From Deltaproteobacteria bacterium (GTDB taxonomy: Bacteria; Myxococcota_A; Polyangia; Haliangiales; Haliangiaceae): a stretch of DNA of 64,000 nucleotides. The stretch covers positions 62,001-126,000 of the forward strand of contig JAHDIH010000002.1 of the NCBI GenBank assembly GCA_020630875.1, read 5' to 3'. Under the pieces are notes generated by a model. The model worked only from the letters and a program-made list of their open reading frames with translations, was not told the DNA's origin and did no database searches. Shown piece by piece: positions 1 through 9,409 of this stretch. How positions within the stretch are numbered: the first letter of the stretch is position 1; every line of letters begins with the position of its first letter. Position numbers and translations under genes: made by a program.

Positions 1-2
1 CG

Positions 3-485
3 TCCGAACTCGAAATCACAGACGAAGAAGCCGATGCCTCTAGCACGGGCTCAACCTCAGTATCAAAGACCGCACTCAAGTCGAGCAGCGTTAAGAAATC
101 AAAAAGCAATTCTAAGTCAAACAAGTCATCCAAACCAGACTCTAAACGCATGGTAAGAAGGGCCAAACGTCTAAAAGACCAAGGCAGATATGGTGAGGCA
201 CTTTTGGAAGTAGAAAAGGCTTTAGCCGTCTCGCGACGTAGGTCTACTGAATTACTAAGAGTTGAGCTTCTATCAGAACTTGGCCAAAAAGATAGAGCAT
301 TGCGGGACGTTGACAAACTTTTAAAGCGCAACCCAAGTTACGCAACGGCTTGGGCGAGAAAAGGTACTCTACTTTGGAGAAGCGGAAAACGCGCAAGCGC
401 GAAACAGGCGTACCAAAAATATTTGGAGCTTGAGCCCACTGGCAATCGAGCTGAACAAATTAGGGCACTAACAGGTATCCCATAA
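3..485 (+). CDS. C-terminal part of a TPR-repeat protein (5' end outside window)
   Basis: The reading frame is open from base 3, so the gene starts before the window. An internal ATG at 150 is unlikely to be the true start. The first ~50 visible residues are a Ser/Lys-rich low-complexity linker. After it come about 100 residues of helical repeats with TPR character (alternating A-x-x-x-G-R/K and aromatic positions, ending in K-Y-L-E-L-E-P). The stop codon shares a base with the tsaD start (TAATG), so it is probably cotranscribed with tsaD and rsmA. The protein likely acts as a scaffold or adaptor; its partner cannot be told from this fragment. Confidence 0.7.
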   Translation, partial: SELEITDEEADASSTGSTSVSKTALKSSSVKKSKSNSKSNKSSKPDSKRMVRRAKRLKDQGRYGEALLEVEKALAVSRRRSTELLRVELLSELGQKDRALRDVDKLLKRNPSYATAWARKGTLLWRSGKRASAKQAYQKYLELEPTGNRAEQIRALTGIP

Positions 486-1489
486 TGCTAACCCTTGGAA
501 TTGAAAGCTCATGTGACGACACATCGGTTGCGATTCTGGATGGAGACAAAATCCTAGCCAACGTTGTCGCGAGTCAAACCATTCACAAGAAATTTGGTGG
601 CGTAGTGCCCGAGTTGGCTTCCCGACAACATGTCGTCGCCATTGATTCTGTCATTAAGGAAGCTTTGTCTGTTTCAGATAAATCCCTTGGCCAGCTCGAT
701 TTGATAGCAGCGACCCACGCACCCGGTCTTGTCGGCGGACTGTTGGTAGGAATGCAAGCTGCCAAAGGTCTTGCTCTTGGATCTGGCGTTCCCTTTCTTG
801 GTGTACATCACCTAGAAGGTCATTTGTCGGCGACTTTTCTTACCGACGACCCAGTAGTTTTTCCACATTTAGCACTGGTCGTTTCCGGAGGACATTCGCA
901 AATTATTCTCGCGGAGAAGTTCGGCCGTTACAAACTGGTAGGGGGCACAAGAGATGACGCAGCAGGAGAAGCGTTCGACAAAGTCGCTAAGATTCTTGGA
1001 CTAGGTTATCCGGGAGGACGTTACGTAGACGAACGTGCCAAACTGGGCAACCCCACTGCGGTTCCTTTTCGCCCGATTATGACCTTGAAGAAGTCCGGCC
1101 TCGACTTTTCATTCAGTGGCCTAAAAACAGCCGTTCGCAACTACTTGATTGACAATCCGTCACTGGACGAACAAGGCGTCAACGATCTGTGCGCCAGTTT
1201 TCAGCATACGGTAGTCGAAGTCTTGGTTAGAAAAACAACAAGCGCCGTCAAAATGTACAACGTTCCAGCCGTCCAAGTATGTGGGGGCGTGGCATGTAAT
1301 TCAGGGCTTCGGACGGCTATGAGAGCCGCGGGAGCCGAACATGGGTTCTCTGTTCACATCGCGAAGCCAGCACTGTGTACTGACAATGGAGCCATGATAG
1401 CCGCTGCGGCGCATCGCAGATTTGCCATCTCAGGACAAAGTCCGATGAGTTTGTCACCGCAGGCCAACTTTCCTCTGGATACTCTATGA
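485..1489 (+). CDS. tsaD: tRNA N6-adenosine threonylcarbamoyltransferase
   Basis: TsaD transfers the threonylcarbamoyl group from threonylcarbamoyl-AMP to A37 of tRNAs that read ANN codons, working in the cytoplasm with TsaB and TsaE. The 334-residue length is normal. The N-terminal GIESSCDDT block, the metal-binding HxxxH (H109 and H113), the SGGHS block (134-138) and the C-terminal CTDNGAMIA block are all visible. It is the second gene of a tightly packed run: its ATG overlaps the TPR gene stop by one base and its stop overlaps the rsmA start (ATGA). The partners TsaB and TsaE are not in this window. Confidence 0.97.
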   Translation: MLTLGIESSCDDTSVAILDGDKILANVVASQTIHKKFGGVVPELASRQHVVAIDSVIKEALSVSDKSLGQLDLIAATHAPGLVGGLLVGMQAAKGLALGSGVPFLGVHHLEGHLSATFLTDDPVVFPHLALVVSGGHSQIILAEKFGRYKLVGGTRDDAAGEAFDKVAKILGLGYPGGRYVDERAKLGNPTAVPFRPIMTLKKSGLDFSFSGLKTAVRNYLIDNPSLDEQGVNDLCASFQHTVVEVLVRKTTSAVKMYNVPAVQVCGGVACNSGLRTAMRAAGAEHGFSVHIAKPALCTDNGAMIAAAAHRRFAISGQSPMSLSPQANFPLDTL

Positions 1490-2343
1490 GTGAAGTCTAT
1501 CCTAGCGCCTTTGCGCTTATGAAGAAGTACGACATAACTCCGAAGAAATCTTTTGGACAAAACTTTCTGATTAGTGAGCGGGTATTTCGAGGCATTGTTG
1601 ATGCTGTGGTTCAAGAAATTGATGATGTGGTCATTGAGTTCGGCGCCGGAGTGGGCACGCTTACGGCTCGTCTCTCGGAGAGAGTGCCGGAAGGTCTAGT
1701 TGTTGCGGTGGAGCGCGAAAGAGATATGCTGACTATTCTGAACGGCGAGCTCTCCCAGTACGACAACGTACAGATTCACGAAGGTGATGCGATGAAGTTC
1801 GACGTCACGGGAATCGCAAAGTGGCAAGGTCGACCCGTGTCCGTATGTGGAAATCTCCCTTACAACATCGCCTCCCAAATCATGATTGCATTGACAGCAA
1901 AAAGAAACCGCTCATGGATCACGAGATGCGTATTCTTGATTCAGAAGGAGATGGCAGACCGTCTCCTTGCCTCCCCTGGTACCAAAGCCTACGGCCCACT
2001 CGGCGTGATAATAAGTGCGTACTACAACATCACGTCAGTGGTGAAAGCAGGCCCTAACTGCTTTGTTCCCGCACCGAGAGTTCATTCCACTGCAGTTCAG
2101 CTCATCCCTAAAACAGAGCTTTGGGAAGCCGACGACGAATGGTTTCGCAAGACGGTCCATGCCGCATTGGGACATCGCCGCAAGACCCTCAGGAACTCCT
2201 TGCGTCAAGTCTTTGCTGACGACCATGTAGATCAATCACTCCACGATGCTTCTATTGAGGGTGGGGTTCGTGGAGAAACGTTGCCCCCCAAACAACTAGG
2301 GAAACTTTCTGAAGCGCTGCGCAAAAACAATCCGCGAAGTTAG
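1486..2343 (+). CDS. rsmA: 16S rRNA (adenine1518-N6/adenine1519-N6)-dimethyltransferase
   Basis: RsmA (KsgA) uses S-adenosylmethionine to dimethylate two adjacent adenines in helix 45 of 16S rRNA late in 30S assembly. The 285-residue protein has the family FGQNFL motif (23-28), the SAM-binding EFGAGVGTL loop (51-59) and the catalytic NLPY motif (123-126). The C-terminal helical domain keeps the H-R-R-K-T-L-R-N block. Its ATG overlaps the tsaD stop by four bases, which suggests translational coupling. It ends against a convergent gene with a four-base overlap. Confidence 0.97.
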   Translation: MSEVYPSAFALMKKYDITPKKSFGQNFLISERVFRGIVDAVVQEIDDVVIEFGAGVGTLTARLSERVPEGLVVAVERERDMLTILNGELSQYDNVQIHEGDAMKFDVTGIAKWQGRPVSVCGNLPYNIASQIMIALTAKRNRSWITRCVFLIQKEMADRLLASPGTKAYGPLGVIISAYYNITSVVKAGPNCFVPAPRVHSTAVQLIPKTELWEADDEWFRKTVHAALGHRRKTLRNSLRQVFADDHVDQSLHDASIEGGVRGETLPPKQLGKLSEALRKNNPRS

Positions 2344-3788
2344 TTTGTCTGGATCAAGCCTTCAGTGTTGATATGAGTTACGCCAAAGAGCGAGGGGACT
2401 AAACTACTAAGGCTTAGTTTTTCCTCTGGGGAAACTCTGCCAACCATGAACGCTTCGCTACCACTCACTGTAGTAGTTACCGAATCTGGAGTGATTTTCT
2501 CAAGACGCTTCAAACCGAGCGTCGGCTCAGTTGAAAAATAGGGAGTCTCTCGGACCACAACGTGTTCGAGATCAACTTCGTATCGGACGGACAATGTTTT
2601 TACAGAGGGTGATAAACTATCTCTCATCAAATACAGCGTCGATTTTCCGTCTTCCTTAAACTCTGACTTGGAGATAATGATTCCCGGTTCTGCTTCGCAA
2701 GCATTAACAAACGAGTTCCAACGTTTTGCTCTAGACTCTGTTTGCTTTTTCCCCGCTAGTACCGACGAATAAAAGAACAAACCACAGAATACCAAAAGTA
2801 ACGCGACGCCCAAAGCTTTCCAATTGAAGCTCTTAGAGTTCGCCGACTTAATCTTTGCGTCGACTAGTCCGGAAGTCATTGTCTCTGTAATAGGTGCTAC
2901 GCTTTCCGTATCTCCATCAAATTTTGAAATAAGTTTGCCGTGCCGAAGGTATATTTGTTCGTGAAGTGTTCTCGTCCGCTCCCTTAACGAGTCCGCGGCA
3001 TTTCCTGAAACCACCACCACTAAAATGGTGGCTGCTCGAAAATCCGAAAATGCTGTCAAGTCACCAATTTCGAAAGACTTAACCCCTTCGGATTGTTTTG
3101 AGTTGAAAGCATCTTCTGCGAAACTTTCGAGCACCGTCATCATGGAAGCAACAAGCGAGGCTTTATCAGCTTGCTCGCTATCTCGATGCACACTTGTGAG
3201 CAGTACGCCGGATTCCCTCTCGATAAGAAATACATCGCGAACGGCAAACTCAAGAGTTTTGCGGATGATCATTTCTGAGAAAGGAATACCACTTCGAGCA
3301 GCTTGCATGCGCCAGAGAAGCCCCTTAGGAGAAACGCTATACTGGATGGCATTATCGATTTGCCTGACGAAGGTTGCCATAGTCTCTTTAACTGTGGCGC
3401 GTAGCGCAGGTCCCATTGAAGGCCCGATAGCTTTGCCAAACTCGTCTGGCTGTTCCATCACGGCTTGGAACACGCCTTCATGAATCCAAGGCCGTATAGC
3501 AGCGTCGAGTTCAAGGTGCTGTCCTGGAGCCGTCTCCGATAGTACTTCAATGACTAGCTCTCTTTTTTGCGCAAGCGTGTGGGTTCTATCAATGGCACTC
3601 GCGACAAGCTCGTGGTCTTTACCGACAATAATTTGTCGTAACAGATCAAGTTCCCTGTCCGACTCAACGGCTTCAGCGTTAGTGCCTCGGCCCATTCGCA
3701 GACGACCCGTAACGTTTTCTGTGATTAGTGGCGCACGACTCGGCGCGGATAATTCACTGGAATCAGTTAGAGTTTTGCTCACTATCAT
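2340..3788 (-). CDS. Membrane protein with a cytoplasmic longin/roadblock-like region, third gene of a GTPase operon
   Basis: About 482 residues from an ATG at 3788; a TTG at 3830 would give 496 but would deepen the overlap with the upstream gene to 68 bp. The first ~320 residues are soluble. One clear membrane segment (about 324-344) follows, then ~135 residues that end the protein. The stretch around residues 183-290 (V-F-L-I-E-R-E-S-G-V-L-L, later E-I-G-D-L-T) alternates strands and helices in a way that recalls longin/roadblock folds. From memory, the N-terminal part resembles large proteins annotated 'OmpA family' in cyanobacteria, but no OmpA peptidoglycan-binding domain is visible here. 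It is transcribed after a Ras-like GTPase and a coiled-coil protein, so an effector or receptor role for that GTPase is inferred. Function unproven. Confidence 0.7.
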   Translation of the reverse strand: MIVSKTLTDSSELSAPSRAPLITENVTGRLRMGRGTNAEAVESDRELDLLRQIIVGKDHELVASAIDRTHTLAQKRELVIEVLSETAPGQHLELDAAIRPWIHEGVFQAVMEQPDEFGKAIGPSMGPALRATVKETMATFVRQIDNAIQYSVSPKGLLWRMQAARSGIPFSEMIIRKTLEFAVRDVFLIERESGVLLTSVHRDSEQADKASLVASMMTVLESFAEDAFNSKQSEGVKSFEIGDLTAFSDFRAATILVVVVSGNAADSLRERTRTLHEQIYLRHGKLISKFDGDTESVAPITETMTSGLVDAKIKSANSKSFNWKALGVALLLVFCGLFFYSSVLAGKKQTESRAKRWNSFVNACEAEPGIIISKSEFKEDGKSTLYLMRDSLSPSVKTLSVRYEVDLEHVVVRETPYFSTEPTLGLKRLEKITPDSVTTTVSGSEAFMVGRVSPEEKLSLSSLVPSLFGVTHINTEGLIQTN

Positions 3789-4347
3789 CCCCAAGTCCGC
3801 TAGCTGTATTCGTTTCGATGCTGTGGGCAATCTCGCGCAGTGCTACAGAAAGCTGGCTTCGACTGGCCTTCGTCACAGAGAGTTCTTCAATCTCAGCTCG
3901 GAAATTGTCTTCGGTTTCTTTACGAGCTCTCTTGCTCTGGTTCTCAATGCTCTTCACTTGATCTCTGATAAAGCGTCGTTGCTCATCGTGCAGTTGGTTC
4001 ATACGCTCATCAACCTCACGCATTTTGCTATTGTACGTAGCCTGAATTTTTTCTAGGTCGCTTGTTACCGTTTGCAATCTTTCGGTCACCAAATTGGAGA
4101 GCTGCGACAGTTTTTTCGACATCGATTGTATCTCTTGGTTGAGATAGCTCTCTAGTGAATCCATTCGAGAGTCGGTGCGTTCGGTTCTCGTCTCAAGCTG
4201 TTGTTGATTTAGCTTTTTTACTTTTTCAAGTTCGCGCTGAAGCTCCTGCGCAAACCTGCCCGCAATGATTTCACGGATTTGTTCAATGCCGTCATTGGCA
4301 TTCACGCCGTTGGTTCGTGCAGATTTGGTAATTTTATTATCCCCCAT
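3763..4347 (-). CDS. Coiled-coil protein, second gene of a GTPase operon
   Basis: This 194-residue, highly charged protein is almost entirely heptad-like helix from about residue 25 to 170 (rich in Q, E, K and L). It has no signal peptide, membrane segment or enzymatic motif. Such proteins usually act as dimeric linkers or scaffolds. The ATG at 4347 lacks a clear Shine-Dalgarno sequence. Its 3' end overlaps the start region of the downstream membrane-protein gene, and the GTPase gene lies 93 bp upstream on the same strand. I infer that it connects the GTPase to the membrane protein. It is not recognised as a named family. Confidence 0.7.
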   Translation of the reverse strand: MGDNKITKSARTNGVNANDGIEQIREIIAGRFAQELQRELEKVKKLNQQQLETRTERTDSRMDSLESYLNQEIQSMSKKLSQLSNLVTERLQTVTSDLEKIQATYNSKMREVDERMNQLHDEQRRFIRDQVKSIENQSKRARKETEDNFRAEIEELSVTKASRSQLSVALREIAHSIETNTASGLGDDSEQNSN

Positions 4348-4440
4348 GTCACGACAGTATCACGAATAATGCGAGTGACTGTAATTTGCGAATGTCGAAA
4401 TATGCCCACATAGAAGGGCATTAAGAGAGGTTCTCTACAA

Positions 4441-4899
4441 TTACTTCTGTTTGACCACAATGTTTTTAGCGATTAGCTCGAATGCTTTTTCAACGTTTTC
4501 ACCGGACTTAGCACTGGTGGCAAAGCAGGACGCTCCTTCGGGATTCTGCAGAGCGAAGTCTTCCAGGTCTTTTTTGTTGGCGAGTTCTACAATTGGCAAC
4601 CCTTCGGGTAATTGTTCTCTGACCTTTGTGAGCGTTTCGTAAGTGTCGGATCGACTCCCATCATAGACAAGTAGAGCTCCTTTGATCCCACCCAAATATT
4701 TTTTTACGTCGGTACCTCCTTCGATGTCCCACACCAAAAGTTCCACTGATTTTTTATCAATTTCCGTGGTTCTACGAGAGATATTAACCCCGATGGTCGT
4801 AGCGTAAGATTCGGAAAAAATGCCATGAATGTATCGTTTCACCAGACTGGTCTTACCCACTCCAGATGCGCCGAATAGGCATATTTTCGCTCTCAACAC
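4441..4899 (-). CDS. Small Ras/Rab-like GTPase lacking the catalytic glutamine
   Basis: A 152-residue P-loop GTPase with all five G motifs: G1 GASGVGKT (10-17), G2 Thr34/35 in the S-Y-A-T-T-I-G-V switch I, G3 DIEGG (58-62), G4 NKKD (108-111) and G5 TSA (128-130). The layout is that of eukaryotic Rab/Ras and of bacterial MglA-like or Rup GTPases. At the position of Ras Gln61 it has Gly, so intrinsic GTP hydrolysis is probably slow and may need a partner. There is no C-terminal cysteine for lipidation, so it should be cytosolic. The start is GTG with an AGGA seven bases upstream. It is first in a minus-strand run with a coiled-coil protein and a membrane protein. Confidence 0.88.
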   Translation of the reverse strand: MLRAKICLFGASGVGKTSLVKRYIHGIFSESYATTIGVNISRRTTEIDKKSVELLVWDIEGGTDVKKYLGGIKGALLVYDGSRSDTYETLTKVREQLPEGLPIVELANKKDLEDFALQNPEGASCFATSAKSGENVEKAFELIAKNIVVKQK

Positions 4900-4991
4900 A
4901 CGGCATCCTACATCTATTCAATTGAATTACAAGCTCCGTGTTGGTGGGGCTATGTCCGGTTCGGTAGGTCCGCAATGTTGGGTATGATTCA

Positions 4992-6170
4992 ATGGTGTCG
5001 GAACGAATCCAGCAATACTTTCAGTTGATAGCTGAGGCTGTACCAGGTGCACTTTGGGCTTACGACCTTTCTGAAGGACGTATTATCATGGTTTCCGCAT
5101 CTTTCAGCGATATCACCGATGCCGACGCTACCGATGTAATCCGAGACGTAAAAGACTGGCGGTTGAAGGTATGCGCGGAAGAAGACTTAGAGATGGTGCG
5201 GAGCTTCAACGACCTTTGTCTTGTAGAGGCAGCCAATGTCGAGTACCGCCTTAAGAATAGTGGTCGCGTTATTCGCGAATCCTCAAGTATTGCGGAGAAT
5301 ATGGGAACGCAGTTGGTAATGGGACACATTTCAGATGTTACCCATTTGCACAACCTTGTCTCTTCAGTGCAGGCAAGAGAAGAACGCGTCAACGTATTAC
5401 TAGGCGTATCAAGCGATATCATTCTTTGCTTTAACGACCAGTTAGAACTAACGGATTTTCATACCGGATCTGGTTTTCCAGCCGAGAGGATTTGGTTTGA
5501 TAAAGCGATACTTCATTGCAAGAGCCAACTAAAAAAGAACGAAGAATTTTCAGAAGGAACGTTTGGTGGCAAACACTTTCAAACTACGGCACGTAAAAGT
5601 TCAAATGGGGAATGGTTGGTCGTCTTTAAGGACGTCAGTACCATTCATGCCAGAGTCGCTACATTAGAAGAAACTGCTGAAAAAGATCAGCTCACTCAGG
5701 CGTTCAATCGTCACGGGTTGCAGAACCGATTGAGTTTCTTTTCCGAGTCTCCGAAGTTTGCTGCAGCCTTAATCGACTGCGACAATTTCAAAACCATCAA
5801 CGACAAGCTTGGTTGGGCGGGAGGCGACAGGGTCTTGCAAGAAATTGCCAATCTATTGCGAGCCAACGTACGAAGTTCGGACGTAATCGCTAGAATCGGC
5901 GGAGACGAGTTTGTCGTGCTATTCAATCACGATTCTGAAAAGCATCTTATGGATGCCTGTCAAAGGATTCAACAAGCAACGGAAAAACTGCCATTCCGAT
6001 GGGATAACGGCGCTGGGTCGGTTTCCGTCAGTATTGGGGCCGCATTACTGGAAGGCGATGCAGTAACCACAATAGAAGCTTTGATCCTTAGTACGCAAAA
6101 AGCACTAAAAAGTAGCAAGCGAAGCGGAAAAAACCGAGCGACGATTTCGCCGATGCCACAATTTACTTAG
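4992..6170 (+). CDS. PAS-like sensor diguanylate cyclase (GGDEF)
   Basis: A 392-residue soluble protein expected to make cyclic di-GMP from two GTP. Two PAS-like segments occupy roughly residues 1-120 and 130-215. A GGDEF domain follows with an intact GGDEF signature (303-307). An RSSD inhibitory site (294-297) sits exactly five residues before it, which predicts feedback inhibition by cyclic di-GMP. No transmembrane helix or EAL domain is seen, so the input is probably a cytosolic ligand or partner. It diverges from the GTPase operon with a 92-bp gap and overlaps the convergent transaldolase gene by eight bases. The nearness to the GTPase set is suggestive only. Confidence 0.9.
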   Translation: MVSERIQQYFQLIAEAVPGALWAYDLSEGRIIMVSASFSDITDADATDVIRDVKDWRLKVCAEEDLEMVRSFNDLCLVEAANVEYRLKNSGRVIRESSSIAENMGTQLVMGHISDVTHLHNLVSSVQAREERVNVLLGVSSDIILCFNDQLELTDFHTGSGFPAERIWFDKAILHCKSQLKKNEEFSEGTFGGKHFQTTARKSSNGEWLVVFKDVSTIHARVATLEETAEKDQLTQAFNRHGLQNRLSFFSESPKFAAALIDCDNFKTINDKLGWAGGDRVLQEIANLLRANVRSSDVIARIGGDEFVVLFNHDSEKHLMDACQRIQQATEKLPFRWDNGAGSVSVSIGAALLEGDAVTTIEALILSTQKALKSSKRSGKNRATISPMPQFT

Positions 6171-6807
6171 GAACTTTTTCCCAATCCGCTAAAAATTTGG
6201 CAAGCCCAATATCTGTAAGAGGGTGCTTAGCGAGTTGCTTGAAAACTTTAAGCGGACAGGTCGCGACTTGCGCTCCAATCTGTGCGGCTTCCAAGACGTG
6301 CATAGGGTGACGCACCGAAGCTACGAGAACTTCTGTGGGGTAGCCGTAATTGTCGTAAATTTGGACAATTTCATGGATTAACTCCATCCCGGTACCGGAG
6401 ATGTCATCTAACCGTCCCACGAACGGAGAGATGTAAGTCGCACCTGCCTTAGCTGCGAGCAAAGCTTGCGTGGCAGAGAAACAAAGGGTCACGTTAGTTT
6501 TGATACCTAAATCGGTACATTGTTTCGTGGCTTTTAGTCCTTCCACTGTCATTGGAATTTTGACCACAATATTATCTCGTAGCGCTGCCAGCTCTTTGGC
6601 TTCTTTCATCATCTCTGTGGCATCAGTGCCGACGACTTCAGCAGAAACCGGACCACTTACTACGTCGCATATTTCCAACAGGACGTCGCGAAACTTTTTT
6701 CCCGACTTAGCGATTAAAGAGGGGTTCGTCGTTACCCCATCCAGTATCCCCATTGAGGCTGCTTCTTTAATATCTTCGATTTCTGCTGTATCTATAAAAA
6801 ACTTCAT
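6163..6807 (-). CDS. tal: Transaldolase / fructose-6-phosphate aldolase-type enzyme
   Basis: A 214-residue member of the small TalC/FSA transaldolase subfamily, a TIM barrel with a Schiff-base lysine in the conserved V-V-K-I-P-M-T block. Other family blocks seen are the N-terminal [23 protein letters not shown], and [11 protein letters not shown]. It would exchange dihydroxyacetone units in the non-oxidative pentose phosphate pathway, or act as an F6P aldolase; sequence alone does not separate the two. The ATG at 6807 is preferred because the family starts MKFFIDTA; a start seven codons upstream is possible. It runs convergent to the GGDEF gene. Confidence 0.93.
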   Translation of the reverse strand: MKFFIDTAEIEDIKEAASMGILDGVTTNPSLIAKSGKKFRDVLLEICDVVSGPVSAEVVGTDATEMMKEAKELAALRDNIVVKIPMTVEGLKATKQCTDLGIKTNVTLCFSATQALLAAKAGATYISPFVGRLDDISGTGMELIHEIVQIYDNYGYPTEVLVASVRHPMHVLEAAQIGAQVATCPLKVFKQLAKHPLTDIGLAKFLADWEKVPK

Positions 6808-7134
6808 AACGCGCGCAAAAACTAACACGTCGGTCAGACTAAGTTGCCCTCACGCCTCATGAAAACTTGTGGTCACACCTGTGGGTTACTGTGCTCCAAC
6901 TTCGGAGCAAATGTGGGCTTTAGTTCCTGAAGACTAGTCGTCCACGATCTGCACTCAGCGATCCGCTGATCAATCCAAATGTTAATAACCTGATCGAAGA
7001 AGAGGATCATCTTGAGATCACTCACATAAAGACCATTCATCCACATATCCAATGGTCCTACTTCTAATACTACTAAATTATTAAATCTTTAAAATATATA
7101 GTATAGAGAGCTGTCAGTAAGAAAGCGCAACAAC
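6808..7134. other. Intergenic region upstream of dnaN
   Basis: A 327-bp gap between two divergent genes that must hold both promoters. The last ~70 bases before dnaN (about 7065-7110) are strikingly AT-rich, with runs such as aaattattaaatctttaaa and a TATAGT that could be a -10 element. A single near-consensus DnaA 9-mer (TCATCCACA, 7037-7045) is present. No ORF, hairpin terminator or tRNA was seen. It could look like an origin because of dnaN, but box density is low compared with the 17.0-kb cluster. Confidence 0.4.
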
Positions 7135-8232
7135 ATGAAGTTCACGATTACAAAGTCAGAATTCCTTAGAGGGCTAAAATTAGCTCAGAGCATAGCCGAT
7201 AGGAAAAGCACCATGCCTATGCTCGCTAACGTGCTTCTTAAGACAAGCGGAAAGAAACAGTTGCTTCTCGCTGCGACGGATTTGACCGTTTCTTTGTCAG
7301 CAGAACTTGAATGCGAAACCCAAGCGGCGGGCGGTTTAACCGTAAGGGCAAAACATTTGCACGATATTGTAGCCAACCTTCCAGGAGCTACGGTTGAAAT
7401 AGAGCGAATGGACAACAACTGGGCTGAGATTCGAGCAGGCCGGGTCAAATACAAGCTGGTTGGTTTACCGGACCGAGACTTCCCTAAGATTCCGGATCAT
7501 CGAGAAATTGAACTATCAAAGGTAAAGACGTCCACCATCAGAGACATGGTCGACAAAACAATGTTTTCAATCTGTAATGATGAGACAAGATTTCACCTTA
7601 ATGGTGTTCTATTCGAAGTGGGAGATGATGGTGCTCGGATGGTTTCTACCGATGGGCACAGGTTGTCTAAAGTAGAACGTGCCATTGATGGATTACCAAA
7701 ACTTTCCGCAGGAGTAATCATTCCGAAGAAGGGAGTGATGGAACTTAAGAAACTCCTGGATTCAGGAGATGAGTGCGAGATAGCAGTAAAGACTCCTTTT
7801 ATTTTTGCTAAGAACAACGGTATCGTGATGGCGATTAAATTGATTGATTCGCAATTCCCGCCTTACGAACAAGTGATTCCCAAAAAACACGACAAGCGTG
7901 CGTTGCTCGATAAGGGGGAGTTGATCGCAGCCGTGAAACGTGCACAACTTATGTCTTCTGAAACAAGAGGCGTTAAGTTCGCGCTTAGTAATAGTGTTTT
8001 AACGATTTCGAGTGATAATCCTGATCTAGGTGATGTAAAAGAAGAAGTAGAAGCTGAATACTCAGGAGATGAAGTACATATCGGCTTTGACCCTAAATAC
8101 GTCGTTGATTTGCTGAATCACATCGACAGCAACCAAGTTGCTCTAGAGTTGAATGGAGAATTAGATCCAGGATTACTTAGGCCTGTATCAGAAGAAAATT
8201 ACTTAGGCGTTATTATGCCTATGCGTATCTGA
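7135..8232 (+). CDS. dnaN: DNA polymerase III sliding clamp, beta subunit
   Basis: A 365-residue clamp protein that dimerises into a ring around DNA and tethers polymerase III and repair enzymes. All three clamp subdomains are present: the N-terminal M-K-F-T-I-x-K-S-E-F-L start, the central V-S-T-D-G-H-R-L-S block, and the C-terminal ending P-M-R-I typical of DnaN. The recF gene follows one base after the stop, which matches the classical dnaN-recF order. dnaA is not upstream here; its place is taken by a transaldolase and a GGDEF gene. Confidence 0.98.
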   Translation: MKFTITKSEFLRGLKLAQSIADRKSTMPMLANVLLKTSGKKQLLLAATDLTVSLSAELECETQAAGGLTVRAKHLHDIVANLPGATVEIERMDNNWAEIRAGRVKYKLVGLPDRDFPKIPDHREIELSKVKTSTIRDMVDKTMFSICNDETRFHLNGVLFEVGDDGARMVSTDGHRLSKVERAIDGLPKLSAGVIIPKKGVMELKKLLDSGDECEIAVKTPFIFAKNNGIVMAIKLIDSQFPPYEQVIPKKHDKRALLDKGELIAAVKRAQLMSSETRGVKFALSNSVLTISSDNPDLGDVKEEVEAEYSGDEVHIGFDPKYVVDLLNHIDSNQVALELNGELDPGLLRPVSEENYLGVIMPMRI

Positions 8233-8233
8233 G

Positions 8234-9310
8234 GTGAGGTTACTCGAACTTAGGGCCAAAGGGTTTCGCAATCTTAAGACCCTTGCGCTTGAACCTCATC
8301 CTAGATTCAACGTGATATGGGGAGATAACGGTCAGGGAAAAACCAATCTGTTGGAAGCAATATATTGTGCCTGCGCCCTAAGGTCATTTAGGACTGCAAA
8401 AGCAAAAGAGGTTATTGCGCTGGGAGAAGAGCAAGCGCACGTAAAAGCAATTGTAGCTCACGGTTCCACCGAATCTACGTACGAACTTATGCAAGGAGTC
8501 AGGTCACGTAAGATTCGTCTTAACGGAAAAGCAGTTCGTCCACTTCGCAATTACTTCGGAAATTTCAACGTGGTTCTTTTTAGTCCTGAAGACCTACGCA
8601 TTCCTAGGGATTCACCTTCGAGTAAGCGCAAGTTTTTAGATCGCTCGGTTTTTGGCGCTCATCCTGATCATCTTGCCATTGTTCAGAACTACGAAAAGGT
8701 GGTGAAAAATCGCAACGCACTTTTAAAAAAGGGCAGGGAGACAGGAAGCCTTTCTTTAGATTTGTTAGAAGTTTACGATGGACAACTTGTGGAGAGCGGA
8801 AACGAACTTTTCAACTCCAGAGTTAGCTACCTCAAGCAGCTAAAGCCGATGTATGAGGAAGCGTTCTCAAGTATCATTTCGGGGATCACAGCTTCGGTGG
8901 AATACGAGCCGAGTTTCGAAAATTTGGCAGAGTCACTCGTGAGCAGCAGAAGTAAAGACATGGCAAGAGGAACAACTTCTGTCGGTCCGCATCGGGATGA
9001 TTTGCTCTTTTCTATCGATGGGCAAATGGCTTCAAGTTTCGCGTCTCAGGGGCAAACTCGCGCGATGGTTTTGGCGTGGAAAAGTGCAGAGATGCAGCTT
9101 TTGAATCAAACCCTTGGCCGACTGCCGATATTGTTACTTGATGACGTTAGTTCTGAGCTCGACGCAGAAAAAAACGAAAAACTGTTTTCTCTCATCGAAC
9201 GGCAAAGTGGTCAGTGTTTTGTAAGCACTACAAATCCGGAATATGTGCGTATCAATGCGGATAGAAAGCTCTGGAACGTAGAATCAGGCGCCGTGACCGC
9301 AGACATGTAG
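8234..9310 (+). CDS. recF: DNA replication/repair protein RecF
   Basis: RecF is an SMC-like ATPase that loads RecA at gapped DNA together with RecO and RecR. The 358-residue protein shows Walker A G-D-N-G-Q-G-K-T-N (30-38), the ABC-type signature S-Q-G-Q-T-R, and Walker B L-L-L-D-D-V-S-S-E-L-D. It starts with GTG one base after the dnaN stop, so translation is probably coupled. It is followed by a 99-bp gap before hisB with no obvious terminator. Confidence 0.97.
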   Translation: MRLLELRAKGFRNLKTLALEPHPRFNVIWGDNGQGKTNLLEAIYCACALRSFRTAKAKEVIALGEEQAHVKAIVAHGSTESTYELMQGVRSRKIRLNGKAVRPLRNYFGNFNVVLFSPEDLRIPRDSPSSKRKFLDRSVFGAHPDHLAIVQNYEKVVKNRNALLKKGRETGSLSLDLLEVYDGQLVESGNELFNSRVSYLKQLKPMYEEAFSSIISGITASVEYEPSFENLAESLVSSRSKDMARGTTSVGPHRDDLLFSIDGQMASSFASQGQTRAMVLAWKSAEMQLLNQTLGRLPILLLDDVSSELDAEKNEKLFSLIERQSGQCFVSTTNPEYVRINADRKLWNVESGAVTADM

Positions 9311-9409
9311 GATATCTGATCACATGTGGGTAACATGTGGAAATTGTGTCTAACTGCCATTTTTAGGGTTGTTGCTCGCAAAATATCGAAATATGGCTAG
9401 ACTGCGGTC

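Noticed and set aside
3025..4056. Plus-strand open frames opposite the GTPase operon
   Set aside because: They are mirror frames of real minus-strand genes, with Ser-rich composition and no ribosome-binding sites.
6808..7134. Origin of replication next to dnaN
   Set aside because: AT-rich and beside dnaN, but only one weak DnaA-like 9-mer was seen; the 17.0-kb cluster is much stronger.
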